Shown: positions 16,233 to 25,387, numbered from the stretch's first letter. The stretch: DNA of 64,000 nt from Natronobacterium texcoconense (GCF_900104065.1 NZ_FNLC01000001.1:682001-746000), one strand, 5' to 3'. The notes: generated by a model from the letters alone, not told the origin. Translations and numbers: made by a program.

Positions 16233-17693
16233 CTATCCGAGCATCTGGCTTTCCACTTCTTCGGTAGTTACTGGGTCAGAGTTTTCGCGGAACTGGTCAA
16301 AGTGTTCGTTGTTTTCTGTTATTAGAAGCCGGTTTTCGTTATTCCCGTAGAGCACCGCTTTTTTGCCTGTTTTGTGCGCATGGATCATTCCAGCTTTGAG
16401 CGCGGTTTCGAACTCGGCGTCTAATGGTTGGTTGTTTTCTATTCTTTGCAGATGTGTTTGCTGTAGCGGATCGCTGACTTCGATGTCTGTCGAGTTTACG
16501 TCAGGTATTCGGGTCGTAGAGTATAGTGCTATGGTGCCGGCTTGTTTTTTCCGGCTGTAGTTCGCCATTTCATCTACCTCCCCTACTTCATGGTCAGCTG
16601 GTGCGTAGTACCTGTCGCCTCGTCCCGCGTCCGGCGCGTTTGCCGGTTCTGTTACTGCGCCACCACCCGGATCATAATTAATCCATTGACCTGTGTTGCG
16701 TTCGAAGTATAGTGCATTGCCGTGCCCGCTCCCGCCAACATATCCACCTTCCAGATCAATCTCCCGGTCGTGTTCGTACCGGTTCTCACCTTCAGGAATG
16801 TCGTTAATGTGTCTATCTACGAGTGTTATTCCGGTCGCAGTTTTCTGATCCATGGTTCCGGAGATACCTGATCTGCCATCGTTTTGGTGGCTGAAGTGCA
16901 TACTGTAGGCCACTCCAGTATCGTTCTTAATGTCCTCCAAATCGCCGACATCCAAGTCTTCAAATCGGTTGGTTTGCCATTCGTCCTCTTCGTGCGAGTA
17001 CAGATATCCTAGGTCGACAGGATCAAATTCCGGATGGAAATCAACCTCATCGTTCCTGACCGTCTCCCTGACGATTTCATCGATCGTCTCGTTCCTGATA
17101 TGCTGGTCTCGTAGCTCCTGATATTCTTCTTCCGTGAACTCCACGTTGTCAAAACTGAACGGCGTCTCGTAGTCGTCGAAGTTTTGTCCGTCAACTATGA
17201 TTTGCGCCCGGTAGGTTTCTGGTACTTCTTTCACGATGGATCTCGCTTCGTCCGCTACTGTTTCACCGTCTTTCTCTGCTTTCACCGTCCCTTCCTGTCT
17301 GCCGTCCAGTATCTGATTACAGGCGACCTCATACGTGCCTAACTCCGATCCAAGTTCTACTGTTCGGGAGTCGTACTCGTTCTCCAGATGCAGTTCAAGG
17401 CTGTCGACTTCATCGACAGGTTCACCGTCCTCGTACAGTTCTAGATCTTCTAACTGGAAGTATTCTAGATCGTCTTCGTTCATCTGGCCAAGACTATTGG
17501 TAGAAAGATCAGAGAGATCGATTGTTGAGTCTGAAAGCGAGAAGTCGAGTTCGTAGTCAGGACTGGTTTCCTCGTCGTTGTAGCCGTTGTCCCTGGTTTC
17601 TGCGGTTTCGTCTTCGAGTAACTCGTTACATCCGGCGAGTAGTGCTGTTGCGGTTGCTGCGACGAACGCTCTACGGTTTTTCCTTCTGTCCAC
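16233..17693 (-). CDS. Large acidic lipoprotein, function unknown
   Basis: The N-terminus MDRRKNRRAFVAATATALLAGC has a twin-arginine-like RRAF motif, a short hydrophobic stretch and a lipobox (LAGC, C22), so the 486-residue protein is probably exported and anchored to the outside of the membrane. The first ~130 residues after the lipobox form beta-rich, Asp/Glu-rich repeats. The C-terminal part contains NALYFERNTGQWINYDPGGG and a histidine-containing region (KAGMIHAHKTGKKAVLYG). No family is recognised. It follows the integrase region on the accessory DNA, so a surface or entry-related role is conceivable. Confidence 0.6.
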   Translation of the reverse strand: MDRRKNRRAFVAATATALLAGCNELLEDETAETRDNGYNDEETSPDYELDFSLSDSTIDLSDLSTNSLGQMNEDDLEYFQLEDLELYEDGEPVDEVDSLELHLENEYDSRTVELGSELGTYEVACNQILDGRQEGTVKAEKDGETVADEARSIVKEVPETYRAQIIVDGQNFDDYETPFSFDNVEFTEEEYQELRDQHIRNETIDEIVRETVRNDEVDFHPEFDPVDLGYLYSHEEDEWQTNRFEDLDVGDLEDIKNDTGVAYSMHFSHQNDGRSGISGTMDQKTATGITLVDRHINDIPEGENRYEHDREIDLEGGYVGGSGHGNALYFERNTGQWINYDPGGGAVTEPANAPDAGRGDRYYAPADHEVGEVDEMANYSRKKQAGTIALYSTTRIPDVNSTDIEVSDPLQQTHLQRIENNQPLDAEFETALKAGMIHAHKTGKKAVLYGNNENRLLITENNEHFDQFRENSDPVTTEEVESQMLG

Positions 17694-17796
17694 CCTCGAC
17701 CACTTAGTGTTGTGATTGGAAAGTAACGTTATAATTGTTGGTGATAGTGAAGGACAGAGGATTCAATTCGGTCAACTTCCTTGGTGACTAAACCAG

Positions 17797-18450
17797 CTAT
17801 TCCCAGTCGGAGAGTGTCGTCGTTTCGCTACCAGTGATCTTCGAGTGAAGATACGAAAGTTGCTTCCGTAGCTCAGCTATTTTCTCCCGATTCGTTCCCC
17901 AATTGGCGTGAAACCACACCCGGTAGCAATGAAACGGAGTACCATTCCAGTCTGCCGAGAAGGTTAGAATCTCGTGCTGAAGTGAACGCGTCTTCCCGTT
18001 GAAATGCGCCTTGAGTTCTTGATACACCGGTTCGAGGAAACAAATGACATGGTAGTGGTCCTGATCGAGTAATTCCAGTTGTTCGAGGAAATGTTGTACA
18101 TCGTCGGGAGTCGGCTCGATCTCCTGGGAGTCTGCGCCAACGCGCTCGACTAGATCAGTCATATACGCACCCTCGAGGCCGCTATCAACGACGATATCTC
18201 GGAATTGGTCGTTCCTGTGTGTGGGGTCGGTCGAATGGAAGTTCTCAAAGCTCGCAGGCATGTGTGTCGATGGATTTAGCGATAACAATACAATCGACGG
18301 TCGTACCTGTTCTTTGCGGTTGCGAACGAACTCGAACAGTTCTTCGGGGTCTTCTTCGATACAGCCGTCTTCTGGAAACGTGGGGCTCCAGAGGGCCCAA
18401 CTCGCTGTCGGATACCCCTCTTTCAAACGCTGTAACGTCTGATCGTCCAT
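17797..18450 (-). CDS. UDG-superfamily-like protein (DUF1643-like pattern)
   Basis: I start at ATG 18450 (MDDQTLQRLKEGYPTAS). Central strands read VLLSLNPSTHMP, then FHSTDPTHRNDQFRDIV and GAYMTDLVERV, with a later strand YHVICFLEP. This NPS...D..R...G....DL pattern resembles DUF1643 and uracil-DNA-glycosylase-fold proteins. If the resemblance holds, it would bind or excise an altered base. It is divergent from the BglII-like/DUF429 gene pair. The call is tentative. Confidence 0.45.
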   Translation of the reverse strand: MDDQTLQRLKEGYPTASWALWSPTFPEDGCIEEDPEELFEFVRNRKEQVRPSIVLLSLNPSTHMPASFENFHSTDPTHRNDQFRDIVVDSGLEGAYMTDLVERVGADSQEIEPTPDDVQHFLEQLELLDQDHYHVICFLEPVYQELKAHFNGKTRSLQHEILTFSADWNGTPFHCYRVWFHANWGTNREKIAELRKQLSYLHSKITGSETTTLSDWE

Positions 18451-18719
18451 GATATACGTTAACTGATTTTCGCCGATGAAACTATCTCTGAGCTGCAGCA
18501 TGTGGAGAACCAGCGCCAACAGACCGTGATTGGCAAACGGGACGGCGACTTCGGTATAGTCCGCCCACTTACTTCTTCGTAAGAGCCTTTGAACAAGTGA
18601 TCCACGTATGAGCCGGCTGTCCCGCCGCTCGTATAGACCCCAAACTCTCCGAAAATCGTTATAGAGTCACCTCGGATTTTATGTCAACAACCTCGTGAAG
18701 TGTGGCCAAGGAGCCAGCT

Positions 18720-19223
18720 ATGGAACCGGTACCCAGCCAGACGTGGTCGTACAGGGGGGCGCGAGAGATCCTCGAAGAGAAGGGAGTTCTCGAAGAGCTT
18801 CCGATCATTGCGGAAGCATACGACGAATACGGCGGTGGCAATCAAAATCTCGCGGACCGGCGTGAGTTGTTGCAGCCGATCGACTGGGAACAGGAAGTCA
18901 CCGTCCGATTCGAAGCTCCAAACACGAACGAAACTATCTCACGCCGAGCCAATTTTGATGCGTACAAATCGGGTGTCTTGCTCGAACACGAACGCGGTGA
19001 ACAGATGCGAGCGAACTGGCACCTGATGAAAATGGAAGCTACGTATCGGGATCCTCGTGGCTTTGCTGCTGGCGACGACGTTAGCGCAGGCGTTCTCCTG
19101 ATTCCCGACTACGTCAATTTCCCTACCCTCGATCGCACGAAAAACGATGTCCAAGCCGTTCTGGGAAACTATTTCGGATTCTCGATTCCCCTGTTCGTGT
19201 GGGAGTATCCTACAGGAGATTGA
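18720..19223 (+). CDS. BglII/BstYI-like restriction endonuclease candidate
   Basis: I take ATG 18720 (MEPVPSQTWSYRGAREILEE); a GTG at 18702 would add six residues. The order ANFDAYKSGVLLEHERGEQ (D, then E-x-E spacing), a helical stretch, and VSAGVLLIPDY fits the BglII/BstYI nuclease core, where a strand with acidic residues is followed by a conserved SVGV strand. At ~167 residues it is near the minimum for that family. No DNA methyltransferase is adjacent, so an alternative is a nuclease that senses modified DNA. It is followed after 6 bp by the DUF429 gene. Confidence 0.45.
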   Translation: MEPVPSQTWSYRGAREILEEKGVLEELPIIAEAYDEYGGGNQNLADRRELLQPIDWEQEVTVRFEAPNTNETISRRANFDAYKSGVLLEHERGEQMRANWHLMKMEATYRDPRGFAAGDDVSAGVLLIPDYVNFPTLDRTKNDVQAVLGNYFGFSIPLFVWEYPTGD

Positions 19224-19229
19224 ACGACG

Positions 19230-20036
19230 ATGGCCAAACAGCATTCGATCGGAATTGACTGGTGTAACGACACCTGGCTTGCAGTCGTCTATCAGAACGG
19301 CGAATACGAAGATGTGCTGATGGCAGACGACGTTGTCGACGTGTACCGGACGTACGAGAATTCCGTCCAACGGATCCTCATCGATGTCCCGATCGGACTG
19401 TTCCAAGAAGGCGACCGTGAGGGTGATGAGGAACTCGTGCGCCAGTGTGACAAACTGGCGAGACAGGTATTGGGATCACGCCACAGTTCCGTCTTTAACC
19501 CACCTGCCCGCGAAGCCGCTGAAGAAGCTGTAGCCGAGGAACCACACGAGAAAGTGACCAGGACGAACAAACGAATCACAGGAAAGGGGTTACAGCAGCA
19601 AGCCTACCATATTGCCAAAGGAGTCTTCGAGGTCGATAAGTTACTCCAGGATGATCAGAGTCCATCTGTCGATGGAATTGACGATACGATTGCGGAGGCA
19701 CATCCCGAGGTTTGTTTTAGAGCGTTGGCGGGAGAAGAACTCAAACACTCCAAGAAGTTGGTGTCCGGATTCGTCGAGCGATTAGAGGCGATGAGAGAAG
19801 TCGAGAACGAATCGGAGCAGACCTTCTACGAGGTCTGCAACGACATCTCCGCGAAGGAAGACACAGACGTCGAGATCGACGATGTCCTAGACGCGATGGT
19901 GTTAGCTATCACCGCCGCTGCTGATGAGGCTGAACTACTCCGGCTACCCAGCGGGAATCCACCATCCGACTCTACAGGCCTCCCTATGGAGATGGTCTAT
20001 CGAGCGAGAGAACCGTTACTGGAAGACCAGAAGTAG
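19230..20036 (+). CDS. DUF429 predicted RNase H-fold nuclease
   Basis: This 268-residue protein opens with the RNase H-like strand SIGIDWCNDTWLAVV, followed by the DVPIGL motif (ILIDVPIGLFQEGD) and the AHPEVCF box (EAHPEVCFRAL), then D.LDAM near the C-terminus. These are the acidic and histidine signatures of DUF429. It probably acts on nucleic acid with metal ions. It is in an operon with the BglII-like gene (6-bp gap), so the two may form one defence unit. Confidence 0.8.
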   Translation: MAKQHSIGIDWCNDTWLAVVYQNGEYEDVLMADDVVDVYRTYENSVQRILIDVPIGLFQEGDREGDEELVRQCDKLARQVLGSRHSSVFNPPAREAAEEAVAEEPHEKVTRTNKRITGKGLQQQAYHIAKGVFEVDKLLQDDQSPSVDGIDDTIAEAHPEVCFRALAGEELKHSKKLVSGFVERLEAMREVENESEQTFYEVCNDISAKEDTDVEIDDVLDAMVLAITAAADEAELLRLPSGNPPSDSTGLPMEMVYRAREPLLEDQK

Positions 20037-20663
20037 ATGTGACCGCTAAGCCTGAACGGCACTCGGCCCCCTCTAACGGCCGCTGGACTTCGTGAGTATA
20101 TCAGAAATCGGCTCCCACTCTAAACACTCAGGCTTGCCAAATTCTGAATGGGTACTACTCAGCGTGGCACGGGTATTCCTATTCGGATCGGCATACTCAT
20201 CGGCGGACCACTGACTCTGGTGACTCGCGCAACTGCGCACGTATCGGATACGCACTTCGTTCCAGCGACTCCATACTCATCACCGGAACCAAGGTCCGAC
20301 GAGTATGCACACCTCCTTTCTCGTATCCCCAGATAGCAAGCGAGTTACCAGAGTCCCTATTCCGATATGCCGAAGTCCCCGAACTCCCACGCTAATGAGG
20401 GTCCGCGCCCCGCGTTCCTGCCGAAGTCGCCGAATTGGCTTGGATATCGTCCCTCGGGTGAGTTCTCGGCGCGAGCGCCCAGGCCGTCCGTAGATCGAGC
20501 TGTACAGGTCCCTCTCGGAGGGCCACGATCGCCACCCTTCTTTGCATATCACCGGTTCAGAGTTCACCCGCCAGGTCGCTTGCACGATTCGTTTCAGATG
20601 GAGGCGACGATCAACCCCGGTTCGATGCGCCCTGTTCGGAGCGGCTGCGACGGACGATAGGTC
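20037..20663. other. 627-bp noncoding stretch with scrambled repeats
   Basis: I see no convincing gene: the open frames here are basic and unlike haloarchaeal proteins. It contains direct repeats (CATACTCATC at 20192 and 20272; GCCGAAGTC..CCGAA at 20369 and 20420), an inverted 15-mer with one mismatch (20214-20228 and 20340-20354) and an inverted 8-mer (GCATACTC at 20191, GAGTATGC at 20301). It may be a decayed mobile element or a binding-site array. Confidence 0.5.
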
Positions 20664-21446
20664 TCAGGCCTTGAAGTGAACCAACGACTGCTGTTCGCTT
20701 CGCGAGGTCGTGAGCGTCTCGAGCTGGCGCTTCATTCGGAGATAGTGATAGGCCTGCTCGCGCCAGGTGTTTCGTCGGTCTTCGAGCCGGGTCCGGAGTT
20801 CATAGGCCGTCGAATCGGCCGAATCGAGGGCGGTCACCACGCGTGGACACTGAAGTACACGTGGCGTGACGCCGAACCCGTGCAGGCGGTGGTTCTCCGG
20901 AAGCTCGTCCCGGACCTGATGGATGATCTGGGCCACGGTCGAAGTGTTCTGTCGACGAGCGAGCGATCCGATCCCGACGTATCGTGTGAGTAACCCCTCC
21001 GACCGTAACTCGTCGAGATGCGTCAGATACTGCGCTGGCGACCAGCCCTGCAGGACTGCGACGGGTTCACCAGTCAGGCCCGAATCATCGAATGTATCGA
21101 GAAGTCGGCGGTGGTGGCGAGTCGTTCGCTGCTGGTGATCACGGACCGTTCGATCGTGTGTTCGAAGGACTGCCGGACTACAGGGGTAGTCTCGGAGGGC
21201 GAACAGCTCGGGGTCGTGGGTTCTGAGATAGGCGAGGTACTCTCGGTCCGAGGTCTGGTACGCTTCGCCAGTGAGTAGTTGGCTGTACCCGCCGGAGTCG
21301 ACGAAGAGGTTCTCGATCGTGTCGAACGGGGTGTTGTTCGCGGTCGCGTAGTTGAGTAACACGTTCGGCTCTTCCAGCTTCTGTAGCGCTTTTCGCGCAC
21401 TCCCGGAGGCGCACCCAAAGAAGAATCTGAAATCGGTGTTTTCCAC
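20664..21446 (-). CDS. Phage-type DpdA-like TGT-fold protein
   Basis: This 260-residue protein has the short DpdA pattern known from phages: FFFGCASGSARKAL, a strand LLNYATANN, FVDSGGYSQL (D50), REYLAYL, VLQGWSPAQY, YVGIGSLARRQ, LHGFGVTP and ALDSADSTAYE (D208/D211 as nucleophile candidates). It lacks a zinc cluster. Such proteins are thought to insert 7-deazaguanines into DNA. It follows a 60-residue gene on the same strand with a 6-bp gap. It is the third TGT-fold gene in the window, unlike both others in length and motifs. Confidence 0.7.
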   Translation of the reverse strand: MENTDFRFFFGCASGSARKALQKLEEPNVLLNYATANNTPFDTIENLFVDSGGYSQLLTGEAYQTSDREYLAYLRTHDPELFALRDYPCSPAVLRTHDRTVRDHQQRTTRHHRRLLDTFDDSGLTGEPVAVLQGWSPAQYLTHLDELRSEGLLTRYVGIGSLARRQNTSTVAQIIHQVRDELPENHRLHGFGVTPRVLQCPRVVTALDSADSTAYELRTRLEDRRNTWREQAYHYLRMKRQLETLTTSRSEQQSLVHFKA

Positions 21447-21452
21447 GGCCGA

Positions 21453-21635
21453 TCACCACGGCCTAGTGAACGCCGTATCCTCGATCCGCCAATTCGATGG
21501 CGACCGAGCCGCGAGCTCGACTTCGTAGAGTTTGACCTGGACGAGGGCATCGGTGAAACACGAGACCGGTGTGGAATCTGCTGCCCCTATCTTTTGATAG
21601 TTCCCGTCACGTATCCTGACCGTTGTTTCGCCCAT
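21453..21635 (-). CDS. 60-residue protein upstream of the DpdA-like gene
   Basis: The ATG at 21635 has a ribosome site GGTGAT 4 nt upstream and gives 60 residues (MGETTVRIRDGNYQKIGAAD...). The frame ends 6 bp before the DpdA-like start, so the two are likely translated together. The N-terminal strand TTVRIRDGNYQKIG followed by a helix recalls small antitoxin-like or ribbon-helix-helix proteins, but this is only an impression. Confidence 0.45.
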   Translation of the reverse strand: MGETTVRIRDGNYQKIGAADSTPVSCFTDALVQVKLYEVELAARSPSNWRIEDTAFTRPW

Positions 21636-21907
21636 CGTATCACCATGACACACGGACTGGTGCTAATCAATGAAGTGACTATCTCCAGGCCGTGTTTCAC
21701 TTGCAGCAGTAGCCGGAGGAAATGCCATCCAGTGTGGCCAATCAATGTGGGACGATCCAAGCAACCAATAAGGTTGGTTCTGAGCGAATCCGGGCCTTTC
21801 GACACTTGAGTACTACATTACTCTCGGAGGAAGTACAACGCTGTAGAGTTCCAAGAGCGCCTTCGCTGGTTCTACTGTGCATTCCCGATACGAAAATTGG
21901 AATGCGA

Positions 21908-23146
21908 CTATTCTGAAGCCACAGACGGATGGAATAAATTGCTATTGGATTCCCAACTGAATTCATGAACGCGCCCCAACGCTTCCAAGATCTCCTCGAC
22001 AAATGCCTGGCCATTCTCCTCAAAGGTCAACGGCCATCCGAAGAGAAGCCGTTTGTAGCCCTCGTCCGGCAGTAAGCGATCTTCCGTCAGCACCGTCTCG
22101 ATTTCCTCTGGATCTTTGTGCGTATTGCTAATACCCCACGAATTCCACATTGAGTATAACGTTAAATCATGTTCTTCTGCCACTGCCGCAAACTCCTGAT
22201 TCGAGTTGAGAAGGGCTTCACGATGCTCTTCGTTCTTATTTGGGCGAAGATGGGCACCAACGTAAACTGTCTGTTCGAAGAAATTCAGGTATACGCCTGG
22301 GTATGCCGATGAAGTTCCGCGTTCTTCCGGGAAATCGTCATACTCGGATGGAACGAATGGCACCATAATATCTTGAGGGACCAGCGGATGGTAGGACTTT
22401 GATAGCGAACTGAGTGACTTCCTCCCGCCCCAGTGAAAGATCTCCTTTCGGCCGGAAGAGTAGCGGGACAACCCGATTTCTGGTGCCAGGCGTTCCAAGT
22501 CTTGGATTAAACTGATGATTTGATCCTGTTGCCGCTGGATCCGTTCGATTTCGTCCTCTTCGAAGTGGAGGAGTTCGGTAAATTGTGAGCCGTACCCCTC
22601 CGCTTCGAGGGCCCGACGAATTTGCTTCGCGAGTGGTTCGTGTTGGGGTTTGATGTCGTTTGTGTCTATCTCATCAAGTCGAGCAAGGAGATCGTTCCAA
22701 CTCAACCACTCGACCCGTACCTCGACGCTTTCTTGGCTGAGTTTTTCCCTTGTCTCTTCGACAATTTCAGGCTCATTGACGTCATCGGTTATGACGATGA
22801 GTATGCGGGCTCCTCGCTTTGCAACGCGGTCGAGCTCGACCGCTTCCTGATACAACTGCGATTCCCCGAACCCTGCTTTCTTCTTGGATTCGTAGCCCAC
22901 TAGCAACTCATTCAAGTCCTCGAATACCCAGTCTAATTCCCTCTCGGATCGAGACTGCAACTTTGTCTGTGCTGCAACGAGTTCTGTCTCCCCGCTGAAC
23001 CGTTTACCGCCCAATTCTGGTTCGTGGAGTGTGTTCAGAAGCTCGGGGCCGTATTCTAAGGATTCGGTGAGAATCCCAGCCACCAAATCGTTCTGTGCGA
23101 CCTCACTTCCCTCGATAGAGCGGAGATACCGTGGCATGCCAGCCAT
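21908..23146 (-). CDS. PD-(D/E)XK nuclease-like protein
   Basis: The N-terminal half of this 412-residue protein has a nuclease-like core: D72 in LDWVFEDL, E86 and K88 in LLVGYESKKKAG, a Q-containing helix (GESQLYQEAVELDRVA), and the strand RILIVITDD. The second half (220-412) contains a coiled segment and beta strands (YPGVYLNFFEQTVYVGAHL) of unknown family. It lies 87 bp downstream of the HerA/TraG-like gene on the same strand. HerA-family ATPases often work with a nuclease, so this may be the functional partner. Confidence 0.5.
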   Translation of the reverse strand: MAGMPRYLRSIEGSEVAQNDLVAGILTESLEYGPELLNTLHEPELGGKRFSGETELVAAQTKLQSRSERELDWVFEDLNELLVGYESKKKAGFGESQLYQEAVELDRVAKRGARILIVITDDVNEPEIVEETREKLSQESVEVRVEWLSWNDLLARLDEIDTNDIKPQHEPLAKQIRRALEAEGYGSQFTELLHFEEDEIERIQRQQDQIISLIQDLERLAPEIGLSRYSSGRKEIFHWGGRKSLSSLSKSYHPLVPQDIMVPFVPSEYDDFPEERGTSSAYPGVYLNFFEQTVYVGAHLRPNKNEEHREALLNSNQEFAAVAEEHDLTLYSMWNSWGISNTHKDPEEIETVLTEDRLLPDEGYKRLLFGWPLTFEENGQAFVEEILEALGRVHEFSWESNSNLFHPSVASE

Positions 23147-23233
23147 ACCTGTTCAAATCATAGTACATTCGTATAAATCACCACTTTCAATTCTGCCGTC
23201 AGCACAATTAGGTTGCACAACGATGGTAGGCGG

Positions 23234-25237
23234 CTATTCGGGGAGTGAGCTGGTCTCGCTGAAGTCCTGAAACAGGTGAAACGTGATCTGATCACGTGGG
23301 ATATCGCGTTCCGCTATCCGTTGTCGTAGCCCTTTTTTGACGATTTCGGTTCGGCAGATGATCCAGACAGCGATGTCGTTCTCAAGGTGCTTTTCCACGT
23401 GCTCCAGTTCCCGTGGTTTGTTTTCCATCGCGACCTCGACTGCCAGGCCTGTATTTCCCATGCTGACGTAGACGTCCGCATCATCACGTTCAAGCTCGGC
23501 CGTCCAGCCTGCCTCTTCGAACCGGTCTTTGATTCGGTGTTGCCAGTAGCGATGGACGATGCCGCCTCGCCCCTCGAATCCGGGATCGACGTCGAGATTG
23601 TCTTCGACGTACTCCTGCCCGTGCTGGGTGAGCTCCAGTAACTTCCGTTGGTCCCCACCTTTGACCTTTCTCTCGATAACGAGCCCGTGGTCAACGAGCT
23701 CGTTCTTCAACTTGTTCCCCTTGTACCGACTCGGGAACTGCTGGTATCGCCCGAGCAACGGCTTGAACGGGTATTCAACCACGTCTTTGAGGAGGCGTTC
23801 AGCATCTCTCGACACTTCCTCTTCACCGTGACCGTCGCTGGACCCCGTCTTGGCCCGCTCTCCTTTCTGGCCAGCACTGAGTATGTGGTCTAACCGGGGT
23901 GCGATTTCACGCGGTTCGCAGGAGAGTTGCTGCCACGCTTCGCGTTGGTACTTCTCCAGTTCCTGATCGGTGATCGTCTTCTCCACACTGTAATTCCGGA
24001 GGTGTACTGGCACTGGATCTCTATTCCCAACCTGAACGATCGCCTCCCCAACCTCGAGCCGTTGTGCGAACGCTTGCTGGCGGTCGGACAGCGCCATCGA
24101 CTCCGCAATCGCACGAAACTGTTTCTGGTCGCTGGTCGGCAGCAACACCTTGGTATCGGTGTTGGCCTTGATCGAGTCGGTGAGTTTCGACGCTTCCTGA
24201 TCCGCGACGACGAGCCCTTCACCGAACTCTCGCATCTTCGCGGTCAGTTGATCGATTTCAGGGATACCCGCGGCGTCCTGGCGTTCCTTGTAGACGGAGA
24301 ACACCTGTTTTCCCTCGTCGAGAAAGAAGACGTGCTCGAGACCAGTGTCTCGCTGGTTCTGTGCCAACCGGTACTCGTAGACGGACGCAAAGAGGATCTC
24401 CATCAGGAAGTTCTGGAGGTCTCGGCTGAGCCCGTCGAACTCGAACACGATGTTCCGATCGAGCAGCGTGTCCAGGGACGGGCCGTGGCTACAGTCGAAG
24501 ACCGTTCCGGCAACGAGGTTCATCGCTTCCAGTCGGTTGAGGACGGTGTCACGGTAGTTCGACGTCTTCCGGACGTAGTTGATGTTCTCGTCCCACATCA
24601 GGAGTTCGAGCTCGTGGAGGCTCGGATACGGTGGCGAGCGGTCGTTGAACAGATCGTAGAGCTTGTAGAGGTTGACTACGTGCTTCAGCAGGTAGTTCTT
24701 GGAACCGGACAGTAAGGCCGTCGCGTGGCCGAAGATTTCGGCGAAGACCTGTGCCCAGCGTAGCAGCGGGACTCCATCTGGTGGCTTCAACGGATTGAAC
24801 TTCAGCTCCGACCACGGCAACACCAGGAGATCGTCGTACTCGTGGATGAGATGGCGGTAGTCCTGTTTCAGGTCGAAACTCCAGAACGGGGCCTCGAGTT
24901 GGGACATCAGATTGTAGAACAGTGTGGTCTTTCCTGATCCCGACTGTCCGACTGCGAGAAGGTGCTTGGTGAGGTCATCGGGACCGATGCCAACGAGCCG
25001 GTTCCGCGGTGTTTCACCAAGGTGAACCGATCCGCAGTGAGCGTCGTCAGGGAATGGATAGTGCTGCTGTTCCGCCGCCTTCGCTGCGAAAATCGTGAGC
25101 GCATCGTATATGATCGACCGACTACTGGAAACCATTGCTGCCTTGAGCAACTGATCGATCTGGGGGTCAGTGATCTCGAGATCGTCGGCGAGTCGCAGGA
25201 GGCGTTCTACCCGTGGATGGTCCCGTGTTCGTCGCAC
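23234..25237 (-). CDS. HerA/TraG-like ATPase with C-terminal winged helix and nuclease-like domain
   Basis: This 667-residue protein has Walker A AVGQSGSGKTT (K103) and Walker B VFFLDEG, with the DFGEGLVVADQEAS-type stretch typical of VirD4/HerA motors, which pump DNA. After the motor come a winged helix (about 490-560) and a C-terminal domain with DADVYVSMG, VEVAMENKPRE and DIAVWIICR, the D...ExA...K layout of PD-(D/E)XK-like or replication-relaxation-type domains. This fusion would join a DNA pump, a DNA binder and a possible nuclease. It is part of the conjugation-like region and precedes the nuclease-like gene at 21908-23146. Confidence 0.75.
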   Translation of the reverse strand: MRRTRDHPRVERLLRLADDLEITDPQIDQLLKAAMVSSSRSIIYDALTIFAAKAAEQQHYPFPDDAHCGSVHLGETPRNRLVGIGPDDLTKHLLAVGQSGSGKTTLFYNLMSQLEAPFWSFDLKQDYRHLIHEYDDLLVLPWSELKFNPLKPPDGVPLLRWAQVFAEIFGHATALLSGSKNYLLKHVVNLYKLYDLFNDRSPPYPSLHELELLMWDENINYVRKTSNYRDTVLNRLEAMNLVAGTVFDCSHGPSLDTLLDRNIVFEFDGLSRDLQNFLMEILFASVYEYRLAQNQRDTGLEHVFFLDEGKQVFSVYKERQDAAGIPEIDQLTAKMREFGEGLVVADQEASKLTDSIKANTDTKVLLPTSDQKQFRAIAESMALSDRQQAFAQRLEVGEAIVQVGNRDPVPVHLRNYSVEKTITDQELEKYQREAWQQLSCEPREIAPRLDHILSAGQKGERAKTGSSDGHGEEEVSRDAERLLKDVVEYPFKPLLGRYQQFPSRYKGNKLKNELVDHGLVIERKVKGGDQRKLLELTQHGQEYVEDNLDVDPGFEGRGGIVHRYWQHRIKDRFEEAGWTAELERDDADVYVSMGNTGLAVEVAMENKPRELEHVEKHLENDIAVWIICRTEIVKKGLRQRIAERDIPRDQITFHLFQDFSETSSLPE

Positions 25238-25387
25238 AGGGGCTGTTCCGATGCCGAGACTCGGGTATCTGTGGGTAGGGGGTGGTTCGGATGGAGCAGC
25301 CCCCGCGGGCTACCCGTTTCCTCCCCACCGCTGTTGGCAGTAGCTGGCTAGGACTCCTGCATGCTGTAATCGGCTCGTGTGGACCGG

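Noticed and set aside
20280-20585. A 101-codon minus-strand frame in the gap between the DUF429 and DpdA-like genes
   Set aside because: The product is very basic and unlike haloarchaeal proteins, and the region is full of short repeats.
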